Assembly: GCA_964371865.1 (NCBI GenBank) | Contig: CAYJOR010000041.1 | Coordinates: 1 to 23,605, forward strand | DNA: 23,605 nucleotides | Direction: 5' to 3' | Source of the DNA: CAYJAZ01 sp964371865 | GTDB taxonomy: Bacteria > Desulfobacterota > Desulfovibrionia > Desulfovibrionales > Desulfovibrionaceae | Part shown: positions 17,671 to 23,605 of the stretch, piece by piece | How the letters are laid out: every line of letters starts with the position of its first letter | Numbering within the stretch: the first letter of the stretch is position 1 | Notes under the pieces: model-generated | Seen by the model: only the letters and a program-made list of their open reading frames with translations | Told to the model about the DNA's origin: nothing | Databases searched by the model: none | Made by a program: the position numbers and the translations under genes

Positions 17671-18819
17671 TTATTCGAGATTTCTCTTTTTCAGCTTTTC
17701 GATGAGTGTAGTACGCTTAATGCCTAAAAGTTCTGCGGCATGATTTTTTACGTTATCGCACCTATCAAGAGCTTCGTCAATGATTGCATTTTCTATTGTT
17801 TCAAGAAAGTCTTTTAACCCGAGATTAGATTCCTCTAATTGAGCTAGAGTAGGGAAAGAAAAAACTTCATCATCTTCGTCATCGTCAATAGGAGGATTAA
17901 GAATGCTTTGCAAATCAAGAGGCTTAGGGTCAGTTTTTGTTGCAAAGTTTAGTGCACTTGTTTTCTTTTGGATTGTAAGAGCAGAAGTTTTCTCTCTTGT
18001 TTTTTCTTTTTCAAGTGTTGCCAAAACTGATTCCGGTAGTGGAGGTAAATCCTCAATATTTCCAATGGAGTTGAGAATTTTTGCAGGAATATCTTCGATA
18101 GAAATTGTATCTCCGTCTACAAGGATACTGAGCCTTTCCATGAAATTTTCAAGTTCGCGAACGTTTCCATGCCATGGGTACGCCAAGAAAATTTGTTGTG
18201 CTTCTTGAGAGAGTTTGAGTAATTCTCTGCCTTTTTTTTCACAAAAATGCCCTAAGAAGCGATTAATCAAGAGAAAAATATCATCTTTTCTTTCTCGAAG
18301 TGGCGGTAAATGAATAGGGATTACGTTTAATCTATAATATAAATCCTCACGAAATCTACCTTGCTCTACTTCTTTTTCTAAATCTCTATGAGTTGCGGCA
18401 ACGATTCTAACATCTACTTTACGAGGTCCGCTTCCGCCGACTCGCTCAATTTCTTTTTCTTGTAAAACGCGGAGGATTTTCACCTGTAGACTAGCGTCCA
18501 TTTCACCGATTTCATCAAGAAAAATTGTTCCGCCCTCAGCAATTTCAAAACGACCGAGTTTAGTATTCATCGCGCCTGTAAAAGCACCTTTTTCATGCCC
18601 AAAAAGTTCAGATTCTAGCAGTTCCTTAGGAATTGCGCCACAGTTAATTGGAATAAAAGGCTTATTTGTTCTTAAACTGCGTGTGTGAAGTGCACGCACC
18701 ATAAGCTCTTTACCCGTGCCTGATTCTCCAGTGACTAATACTGTGCTATCTGTTGGTGCTACTTTGTCAAGTATTTTAAATACTTGGGCAAGTGATGAGT
18801 GTTCACCTATTATTTCCAT
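17671..18819 (-). CDS. Sigma-54-dependent transcriptional activator without receiver domain
   Basis: AAA+ enhancer-binding protein that remodels sigma-54 RNA polymerase. Walker A GESGTGKE (31-38), the sigma-54-contacting GAFTGA loop, Walker B GGTIFLDEIGEM, sensor I AATHRDL, the arginine-finger region FREDLYYRLN, and PWHGNVRELEN are all intact. A ~110-residue charged linker precedes a Fis-type helix-turn-helix (NHAAELLGIKRTTLIEKLKKRN) at the C-terminus. There is no N-terminal receiver or GAF domain (PspF-like layout), so activity must be set by a partner or by expression level. The frame opens at a TTG (18861), but the ATG at 18819 with AAGAGA 5 nt upstream gives the family-like start (382 aa). 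With a sigma-54 promoter at fliK in the same window, a flagellar role is a reasonable inference. Confidence 0.92.
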   Translation of the reverse strand: MEIIGEHSSLAQVFKILDKVAPTDSTVLVTGESGTGKELMVRALHTRSLRTNKPFIPINCGAIPKELLESELFGHEKGAFTGAMNTKLGRFEIAEGGTIFLDEIGEMDASLQVKILRVLQEKEIERVGGSGPRKVDVRIVAATHRDLEKEVEQGRFREDLYYRLNVIPIHLPPLRERKDDIFLLINRFLGHFCEKKGRELLKLSQEAQQIFLAYPWHGNVRELENFMERLSILVDGDTISIEDIPAKILNSIGNIEDLPPLPESVLATLEKEKTREKTSALTIQKKTSALNFATKTDPKPLDLQSILNPPIDDDEDDEVFSFPTLAQLEESNLGLKDFLETIENAIIDEALDRCDNVKNHAAELLGIKRTTLIEKLKKRNLE

Positions 18820-18861
18820 AGTATTCTCTTGCTGATTGGTTATAAAAAATGGTATTTTCAA

Positions 18862-18890
18862 CCTATAAACTATTTAGTTTTCACTGTCAA
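18862..18890 (-). promoter_or_regulatory. Sigma-70-type promoter of the activator gene
   Basis: On the minus strand, TTGACA (18890-18885), a 17-bp spacer, then TATAGG (18867-18862). The start codon at 18819 follows about 43 bp later. The position fits transcription of the ATG-initiated gene and argues against the TTG at 18861. Confidence 0.62.
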
Positions 18891-18900
18891 CTCATTGACA
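18885..18900. promoter_or_regulatory. Inverted repeat overlapping the activator's -35 box, possible operator
   Basis: TGTCAA-CTCA-TTGACA is a perfect 6-bp inverted repeat with a 4-bp spacer. One arm is the -35 hexamer itself. A dimeric regulator bound here would block the promoter; the regulator is unknown. Confidence 0.4.
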
Positions 18901-19027
18901 ATGACACAGTTTCACAACTTTTGCTATCAAAAGGATAGGTTTTATTGTAAATTTAAACTATTTAATTTGTAATTTTTATTTTTTTTATACGTAAAAAGAA
19001 TAGAAAAAGGCGTTTATTTAGTTGATT

Positions 19028-20299
19028 CTAATCGAACAATAACACATCTATATCTGTTGAAGCTTCGATGCCTTCGGATTTTGCGTCAATTCTCAACATA
19101 CCGTCGCTTTTTACAAGAGTACGTAACAAACCTGAATGCCCTAGAATTGGTTTTGCATAAAGAGCATCATTTTCCATATAAAGTGCAACTCTTACATAGT
19201 CTTCTCTACCATGTTTTGAAGCTATATTTCTATCGAGAATAGCTTTGCAAGTATGCCATGTGTTGAGATCGAAGGCTAACTCGTCGTAAGTAACATACTG
19301 AATATAAGGAAGTACTAGACGGTGCATAACAATTTGCGCCGATGTAACTTGGCCGGGAAGACCACAGATGAGAGTATTTTTATATCTTGCAAAAATTACA
19401 GGCTTACCCGGACTCATTGCTATTCCATGACAAAGAATTTCGCATTCCGGTAAAGATTGAAGAACCTTAATTGTAAAATCTCTCATACCTACAGAACTAC
19501 CGCCTGAGAGTAAAAGTATATCATTATTATCAGAAATTGCATTTTCTATAGCTGATTTTAGTTCGTCAAAAGAATCGTTTACAATACCATAGAGAGAAGG
19601 TTCTGCATGAACTTTTTTTAGTAATGCTGAAAGAGTGTAGGAGTTTACATCTCTTACTTGCCCTTTTCTTATATTGGTATCAATCGGCATAACTTCATCA
19701 CCGGTTGATAAAATTCCTACTTTAATTTTTGAATAAACGGGAACATCGCTTACTCCAAGAGCAGCAAGCATTCCAATTTCTTGTGCTTTTAGAAATGTAC
19801 CGGCTTCAAGAGCAATAGAATTTGCTTTTACATCTTCACCTTGTCTCATCATAAAAGAAAAAGGAGCGACTGATTTTCTAATTTCAATCATGTTATCGCC
19901 AAGTTCTTCAGTGTGCTCAACCATAACAATAGCATTAGCACCCTGCGGCGGTATGCCACCTGTAACAACGCCGGCGCATTCGCCTTCATTTAGATAACCG
20001 TCCGGGATATCATCAATATTGAAATTCATTACATTTTTTAAAAAGATTGGATTAGAATCGCTTGCACCGAAAGTATCTTCTGCATGAACAGCATAACCGT
20101 CCATAGCAGAACGATTAGAAAGAGGTAAGTCTTCTTTTGCACGGATTGCACGAGATAAAATTCTATTGTCTGCATCGAGAATATTTATAAGCTCTTCGCA
20201 TTCAACAGTGTTTTTTCTGTGTTCGTTGAAAGGTGCTTTAAATGACTTTAATATTTTGATAATTTCTTCAACGCTTAATACTTCAAAAAAATGTGACAT
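19028..20299 (-). CDS. moeA: Molybdopterin molybdotransferase MoeA
   Basis: Inserts molybdate (or tungstate) into adenylylated molybdopterin, the last common step of Mo/W cofactor synthesis. Features: PLSNRSAMDGYAV (~58-70), VVTGGIPPQGANAIVMVEHTE, MRQGEDV, KVGILSTGDEV (~193-203), the MoCF domain signature LLLSGGSSVGMRDF, and MSPGKPVIFA. The conserved GLPG loop reads GLPGQVTSA rather than the E. coli-type GLPGNPVSA. A small C-terminal domain IV is present. The length of 423 aa is normal. GGAGA 6 nt before the ATG lies directly against the T-tract of the SRP RNA terminator, so moeA has no room for its own promoter after ffs. Expression probably depends on read-through. Confidence 0.95.
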   Translation of the reverse strand: MSHFFEVLSVEEIIKILKSFKAPFNEHRKNTVECEELINILDADNRILSRAIRAKEDLPLSNRSAMDGYAVHAEDTFGASDSNPIFLKNVMNFNIDDIPDGYLNEGECAGVVTGGIPPQGANAIVMVEHTEELGDNMIEIRKSVAPFSFMMRQGEDVKANSIALEAGTFLKAQEIGMLAALGVSDVPVYSKIKVGILSTGDEVMPIDTNIRKGQVRDVNSYTLSALLKKVHAEPSLYGIVNDSFDELKSAIENAISDNNDILLLSGGSSVGMRDFTIKVLQSLPECEILCHGIAMSPGKPVIFARYKNTLICGLPGQVTSAQIVMHRLVLPYIQYVTYDELAFDLNTWHTCKAILDRNIASKHGREDYVRVALYMENDALYAKPILGHSGLLRTLVKSDGMLRIDAKSEGIEASTDIDVLLFD

Positions 20300-20310
20300 A
20301 GCTATTCTCC

Positions 20311-20340
20311 AAAAGAAAAAAGCGCAAATTTCTTTGCGCC
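20311..20340 (-). terminator. Intrinsic terminator of the SRP RNA gene
   Basis: On the minus strand GCGCAAA-GAAA-TTTGCGC followed by TTTTTT: a 7-bp perfect stem with a GAAA loop, just after the SRP RNA closing stem. moeA begins 11 bp further on. Confidence 0.93.
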
Positions 20341-20342
20341 TT

Positions 20343-20433
20343 CTAAGAATCGGACACCCGAGACAACTGCTACCGTTGCTTCCTTTCGGATCTGGCGGGG
20401 TTCACAGCGTAATCGCCGCCCGATTCATAATAG
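20343..20433 (-). ncRNA. ffs: Signal recognition particle RNA, bacterial small type (4.5S)
   Basis: The RNA partner of Ffh in co-translational membrane targeting. The minus strand contains the conserved core CCCCGCCAGATCCGAAAGGA followed by AGCAACGGTAGC, which matches the bacterial SRP helix 8 pattern (asymmetric loop CAG / AGCA, tetraloop, symmetric loop). The ends GAATCGG (20426-20420) and CCGATTC (20353-20347) pair perfectly, closing the hairpin. The 5' end is placed near 20433 from the promoter and the 3' end just before the terminator stem. The tetraloop is GAAA within TCC-GAAA-GGA, whereas most bacteria have GGAA. Boundaries are accurate to a few bases only. Confidence 0.95.
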
Positions 20434-20439
20434 AGGTGC

Positions 20440-20468
20440 ATTATTACCTATCGAAAAAAAAAAGTCAA
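20440..20468 (-). promoter_or_regulatory. Sigma-70-type promoter of the SRP RNA gene
   Basis: On the minus strand, TTGACT (20468-20463), a 17-bp spacer beginning with a run of ten T, then AATAAT (20445-20440). Each hexamer matches 5/6. The predicted start falls near 20433, a few bases before the closing stem. Confidence 0.8.
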
Positions 20469-20521
20469 GCACTTTAAATTTGTAATTATGAGGAAGGCAC
20501 GTGAATCTAATTTATGATTTC

Positions 20522-20574
20522 TTGAGGGGGGAAAACCACATTTTTTTGATAAAAATGAGGTTTTCCCCCCTCAA
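20522..20574. repeat. Long inverted-repeat element, copy 1
   Basis: TTGAGGGGGGAAAACC (20522-20537) pairs perfectly with GGTTTTCCCCCCTCAA (20559-20574). Inside, A20538-A20558 is a mismatch, then CATTTTT/AAAAATG form seven more pairs around a 5-nt loop. No U-tract follows on either strand, so it is not a standard terminator. The architecture matches the element at 23550-23603. Confidence 0.9.
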
Positions 20575-20732
20575 ACTCCTCCCTTTCCTTAAAAAATAAT
20601 TGTTAGTAATTCAATAGATTATATAATTATCTCATGTTTTTACTTTAGTCGTTCTTGAAATATATCTTATTACATAAGAATTGGAATGACCTGTGTGTAA
20701 GAAGAAGTACAAACCCCGTTTTGCATAAAAAC

Positions 20733-20777
20733 AAAATAAAAAAGCACTCCCTTTAATGCGATTAAAAGGAATGCTTT
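20733..20777 (-). terminator. Terminator of flgD, possibly bidirectional
   Basis: AAAGCACTCCCTTTAAT (20741-20757) pairs with ATTAAAAGGAATGCTTT (20761-20777), with one C-A mismatch and small distortions. On the minus strand it runs into TTTTTTATTTTG. The plus-strand exit (ATATTTT) is weaker. Confidence 0.85.
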
Positions 20778-20811
20778 ATATTTTACTATATAATAAGGTA
20801 GATTTTTTTAG

Positions 20812-21615
20812 TTATGGAGTTGTTCCTGTACCTGAATTATTAGTTCCGCTATTATTGGCGTTTGGATCGTCAGGGTCTTCAGGATCTTTTGAATCATCAG
20901 GATCTTCAGAGTCTACTTCCGGATCCGTTTCAGTGGTAACATCTTCAGGCTTAAGAATTTCTGTAACCTCAGAAAGTGCAACAATTCTGCCGTCAGTAAG
21001 TTTTAGGAATTGTTCACCATTATAACTACTTACACCATCAACTTTACCTGAAACTTGTGTTTGAGTTACTACAGTATCACCATTTGCATCAAAAGCGCTG
21101 AGAGCAATAGTGTAAACACCGTCAGCGGCGACTGAACCATCAGAAAGATAGCCATCCCATTCAAATTTATGCACACCTGGTGCGGTTGGACTAAGCGGCA
21201 CACTAGCTACCATTTCCATGTTTGAATTGAAGATGTTTACTGCGCCGGAAGCGATATCATCATCACAAGCATATAAAACTTCAGAAGCTTTACCGCCATT
21301 TACACTTACACCATAGCCCGATGCTGCTACATCAAGTCCAATAAATGATGCTGAACTTACTGTTAACGCTTTGTTTTGTGCCTCAACAAGTCCTGTCATG
21401 CTTTCATTCATGTTCATCATTTGCTCAAGAGAGTTGAATTGAGCTAATTGTGCCACGAATTCAGTATCTTCCGCTGGGTTTAGCGGATCTTGATACTGTA
21501 ATTGTGTTACCATAAGAACGAGAAAGGAATCTTTATCTAAATCATCACCCGTTCCGGTGAGGTGTTCGGTAGGACTAAATGCGGTATTGTATTGATTTGA
21601 AATTGCTTGTGACAT
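20812..21615 (-). CDS. flgD: Flagellar hook-capping protein FlgD
   Basis: FlgD caps the growing hook and guides hook-protein polymerisation. The N-terminal signature FLVLMVTQLQYQDPLNP followed by TEFVAQLAQFNSLEQM lies at residues ~32-65. The middle holds the Ig/Tudor-like part (GVHKFEWDGYLSDGSVAADGVYTIALSAFDANG). The body ends near residue 225; the last ~40 residues are an Asp/Glu/Pro/Ser/Asn-rich tail (DPEVDSEDPDDSKDPEDPDDP, then Asn/Gly/Thr) not usual for FlgD. GAGGAG 8 nt before the ATG overlaps the region of the fliK stop, 13 bp upstream, so the two genes form an operon under the sigma-54 promoter before fliK. Confidence 0.95.
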   Translation of the reverse strand: MSQAISNQYNTAFSPTEHLTGTGDDLDKDSFLVLMVTQLQYQDPLNPAEDTEFVAQLAQFNSLEQMMNMNESMTGLVEAQNKALTVSSASFIGLDVAASGYGVSVNGGKASEVLYACDDDIASGAVNIFNSNMEMVASVPLSPTAPGVHKFEWDGYLSDGSVAADGVYTIALSAFDANGDTVVTQTQVSGKVDGVSSYNGEQFLKLTDGRIVALSEVTEILKPEDVTTETDPEVDSEDPDDSKDPEDPDDPNANNSGTNNSGTGTTP

Positions 21616-21628
21616 AACTTACACTCCT

Positions 21629-23494
21629 CTAAGCAACCAAGTTTAGATAGGAACTGTTTTCATTGTCAAAAATTAGTCCCTCACTTTCTTGAAGCAAATT
21701 TTGTGCCAATTCTAGTTCTTCTTCGCTAAGAGCTGATTTGTCAATCCAACCTTCATTAATGCCTCTTCCTAGTACACGTAGTCTATTAAGGTCGTCAACT
21801 TGTTGTTGCATAGCTTGCTGTTGCTGTTGTTGTTCACCTTCAAAGTGTTGACTTTCTTGATGTTTTGCATATTCATTAGTATCAGACTGTAATTCAACTT
21901 CAATATTTTCAAATTTAATGCCTTGTCCTTCAAGCTCGCGTTTAATTACATCTATTTGCTGATTGATTGCGTGCATTGTTTCTAAACGTTCAGGCTGGAT
22001 AAGAGCATTTACTTCGCCGTTTTTAGATGTAAGAACAACATTCAAAGCTCCTAATTCTACAGGATTAAGTTGAACTTCGAGTTTTTGTATATTACCTTTT
22101 GCAGCTGTTGCGATTGCATTTTGTACTTGTGATAGAATTGTTGAATCGTATCCAACTTTTCCGGCTTCAACTTTAGCCATATTAGGCGAAGTTAGAGCTT
22201 GATTAATTGTTTGTGATGTAAACGTTAAAGATTGTTTTTGTTCTTTTGGAGTATTATCAGAGAAGCTTTCTTTGCCTGTTTCACTTGTAAATGAAATTGC
22301 GCTTTTTAATGTGCTTTCAAGACCTTGAGCAAGAGTAGTTTTTGTTCCTAGCTTTGTATCAAGAGTTTTATTGTCTTGTAACATTCTCATTTCATGTAAC
22401 AGAGCATCATTTTTTATGCCATTTTCTTTGAATGATGTAAGAACTTCTTCCATGTGAGTATCTTCCATCATTGCTTTAGTTACAGATGTGCGCTTATCTA
22501 TAAGATTTTCGGCATTTAACTCTGCTTCCATGCGGGAACGAGCTTTATCTTCAATTGATTGAAGATTTGTTGCTAAAGAGTTTGTAAGAGCTGTTAGATC
22601 ATCTTTTTTACGTGTGATTTCATTTCTTGCTGAACTCATAATGAGTTCAAAGTCGGTTTTAGAAACGGTCAAATCTTTGACCCCTTCTAACATTTTTCCA
22701 AGTTTAGTTTTTTCAGCGTCGGATAATTGAAGAAGAGTAGTAAGTGCGCCAAACTCTTCTGTTGAAAGAGTGAGTGAACCTTTTTTCTCAATCTCGCTTG
22801 AGAGAAAATCTAAGACTTGCTCAGGGGTTTGAGATGTAAGAGCATTGTAAACTTCATCAGTAGTTTGACTAGCTGACTTTAGCTTTTGAGATAGACCAAG
22901 TAATCTTTGCTCTTCTAATTTTGTGAGATTTTGCCCTTCACCCATTACAGTGCTTAACGCAGTTTGAAGTAAATAATCGCTTGTAGAACCGTCAATGCTT
23001 TTACCAGCCTCTTGTATTGCTGCAAGAACTTCATAATTGTTATAACCACCGGCACGCATGTTTTCAATAAGTTCTTTAATTTCTTCTTGATTGAATCTTA
23101 CGTCGCCAGAGGAAATATTTACCTCATCATGGATTGAATACGGTGATAAAAATTGTGCGGCTAGGGAATTTTCTTCCCCTTCCTCTGCTAAATCATACAC
23201 AGATTTTTCAAACTCAGACATCAACTCTTTCGCGCTCTTAGTCAATTCACTTACATTTTGAAAAGTTGACAATCCATTATTTTTACTCATTCTTTCTTGT
23301 AAATCTAATGTTTGGTTTTTTATTTTTTCAAAATAGGCGTTGTCATTAGCTTTTTTTTGAGCTTCTTCTTCAAGATAGTCTTCAAAGTCGCTATATGATT
23401 GACTGTTTTGTCCGCTAGAAGATACTTGGTTTGCAAAAGTTTGTGCAAATCCGCTGTAATTCGAGTAGTTATTTAATGATGGTAAGTATTGCAT
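21629..23494 (-). CDS. fliK: Flagellar hook-length control protein FliK
   Basis: FliK is secreted during hook growth, measures hook length and switches the export gate to filament substrates. 621 aa: a long, poorly conserved, Ser/Thr/Glu-rich, partly coiled N-terminal ruler region, then the conserved C-terminal Flg_hook domain (~473-545: KLEVQLNPVELGALNVVL...GEVNALIQPERLETMHAI). A Gln-rich stretch (EGEQQQQQQAMQQQ) follows, then a short acidic tail. The frame continues upstream to a TTG at 23524, but ATG 23494 has GAGGA 7 nt before it and the TTG would lie inside the sigma-54 promoter, so 23494 is chosen. It is the first gene of fliK-flgD. Confidence 0.93.
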   Translation of the reverse strand: MQYLPSLNNYSNYSGFAQTFANQVSSSGQNSQSYSDFEDYLEEEAQKKANDNAYFEKIKNQTLDLQERMSKNNGLSTFQNVSELTKSAKELMSEFEKSVYDLAEEGEENSLAAQFLSPYSIHDEVNISSGDVRFNQEEIKELIENMRAGGYNNYEVLAAIQEAGKSIDGSTSDYLLQTALSTVMGEGQNLTKLEEQRLLGLSQKLKSASQTTDEVYNALTSQTPEQVLDFLSSEIEKKGSLTLSTEEFGALTTLLQLSDAEKTKLGKMLEGVKDLTVSKTDFELIMSSARNEITRKKDDLTALTNSLATNLQSIEDKARSRMEAELNAENLIDKRTSVTKAMMEDTHMEEVLTSFKENGIKNDALLHEMRMLQDNKTLDTKLGTKTTLAQGLESTLKSAISFTSETGKESFSDNTPKEQKQSLTFTSQTINQALTSPNMAKVEAGKVGYDSTILSQVQNAIATAAKGNIQKLEVQLNPVELGALNVVLTSKNGEVNALIQPERLETMHAINQQIDVIKRELEGQGIKFENIEVELQSDTNEYAKHQESQHFEGEQQQQQQAMQQQVDDLNRLRVLGRGINEGWIDKSALSEEELELAQNLLQESEGLIFDNENSSYLNLVA

Positions 23495-23519
23495 AGTATT
23501 ATCCTCACGATAATTATTA

Positions 23520-23535
23520 TGCAATATATATGCCA
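23520..23535 (-). promoter_or_regulatory. Sigma-54 promoter of fliK-flgD
   Basis: On the minus strand TGGCATATATATTGCA: the -24 GG and -12 GC are separated by exactly 10 bp, with TGGCA and TTGCA both complete. The expected start falls near 23510, some 15 bp before the fliK ATG. Confidence 0.85.
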
Positions 23536-23549
23536 GTCATTTTTGTGAT

Positions 23550-23603
23550 TTGGGGGAGGGAAAACCATAACTTTTGAAAAAGTTAAGGTTTTCCCTCCCC
23601 CAA
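23550..23603. repeat. Long inverted-repeat element, copy 2
   Basis: TTGGGGGAGGGAAAACC (23550-23566) pairs perfectly with GGTTTTCCCTCCCCCAA (23587-23603). A23567-A23586 is a mismatch; TAACTTT/AAAGTTA form seven inner pairs around a TGAA loop. There is no U-tract on the minus strand, and the plus-strand exit is cut by the window end. Confidence 0.9.
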
Positions 23604-23605
23604 GC

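Larger units (their letters stand above)
20469..20811. other. Non-coding interval between ffs and flgD
   Basis: About 340 bp without a credible gene. It holds the long inverted repeat at 20522-20574 and the flgD terminator at 20733-20777. It also holds a plus-strand promoter-like pair, TTGTTA (20600-20605) and TATAAT (20622-20627) with a 16-bp spacer, which could drive a ~145-nt RNA ending at that terminator. Only very short reading frames follow it. Confidence 0.6.

Noticed and set aside
17671..18861. TTG start at 18861 for the sigma-54 activator
   Set aside because: AGG abuts the TTG with no spacing, and the codon lies right at the promoter -10; ATG 18819 has a proper ribosome binding site.
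18920..18945. CTATC-AAAAG-GATAG hairpin between moeA and the activator as a terminator
   Set aside because: Only 5 bp of weak stem and no U-tract on the strand that would need it.
20522..20574. Insertion-sequence or MITE end
   Set aside because: No transposase, no target-site duplication, and the arms are adjacent around a tiny loop as in an RNA hairpin rather than separated terminal repeats.

Overview
The window is about 23.6 kb of AT-rich, gene-dense bacterial chromosome with mostly housekeeping content. The gene set (CheA, LepA, EF-P, Rho, MoeA, FlgD/FliK, a bacterial small SRP RNA, sigma-54 signals) and the protein sequences suggest a low-GC member of the Desulfovibrionales (Desulfobacterota, formerly Deltaproteobacteria). 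This placement is an inference from family resemblance. No phage, transposase, CRISPR array or tRNA was recognised.

Layout: (1) 1-1934 (+): the 3' part of cheA, cut by the window edge, ending in a bidirectional terminator. (2) 2031-9906 (-): mtnA-type isomerase, lepA, an orphan amino-acid ABC permease behind a strong sigma-70-type promoter, a PHP phosphoesterase gene closely coupled to a uvrD/pcrA helicase gene, and engB. (3) 9991-12055 (+): efp with a strong terminator, then a MATE transporter gene whose 5' end is duplicated in its leader. (4) 12183-18819 (-): an ordered run sigma-54 activator, large secreted TPR protein, pth, rho. (5) 19028-20433 (-): the SRP RNA gene (ffs) with a clear promoter and terminator, followed within a few bases by moeA. 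(6) 20812-23494 (-): fliK-flgD, driven by a consensus sigma-54 promoter.

Functional links: cheA, fliK, flgD and a receiver-less sigma-54 activator indicate a motile organism with sigma-54-dependent flagellar genes. The fliK promoter matches the -24/-12 consensus, and a one-mismatch version lies just upstream of the TPR gene, next to the activator gene. LepA, EF-P, Pth, EngB and SRP RNA form a scattered translation/ribosome theme.

Most worth a second look: two long hairpin elements of identical architecture (purine-rich outer stem ending AAAACC/GGTTTT, a conserved A-A mismatch, a 7-bp inner stem) flank the fliK-flgD block. Their stems differ by compensatory changes and they have no U-tract. 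A shorter relative follows lepA. Other points are a GAAA tetraloop in the SRP RNA, an inverted repeat over the -35 box of the activator's promoter, a duplicated start region before the MATE gene, and an acidic tail on FlgD.
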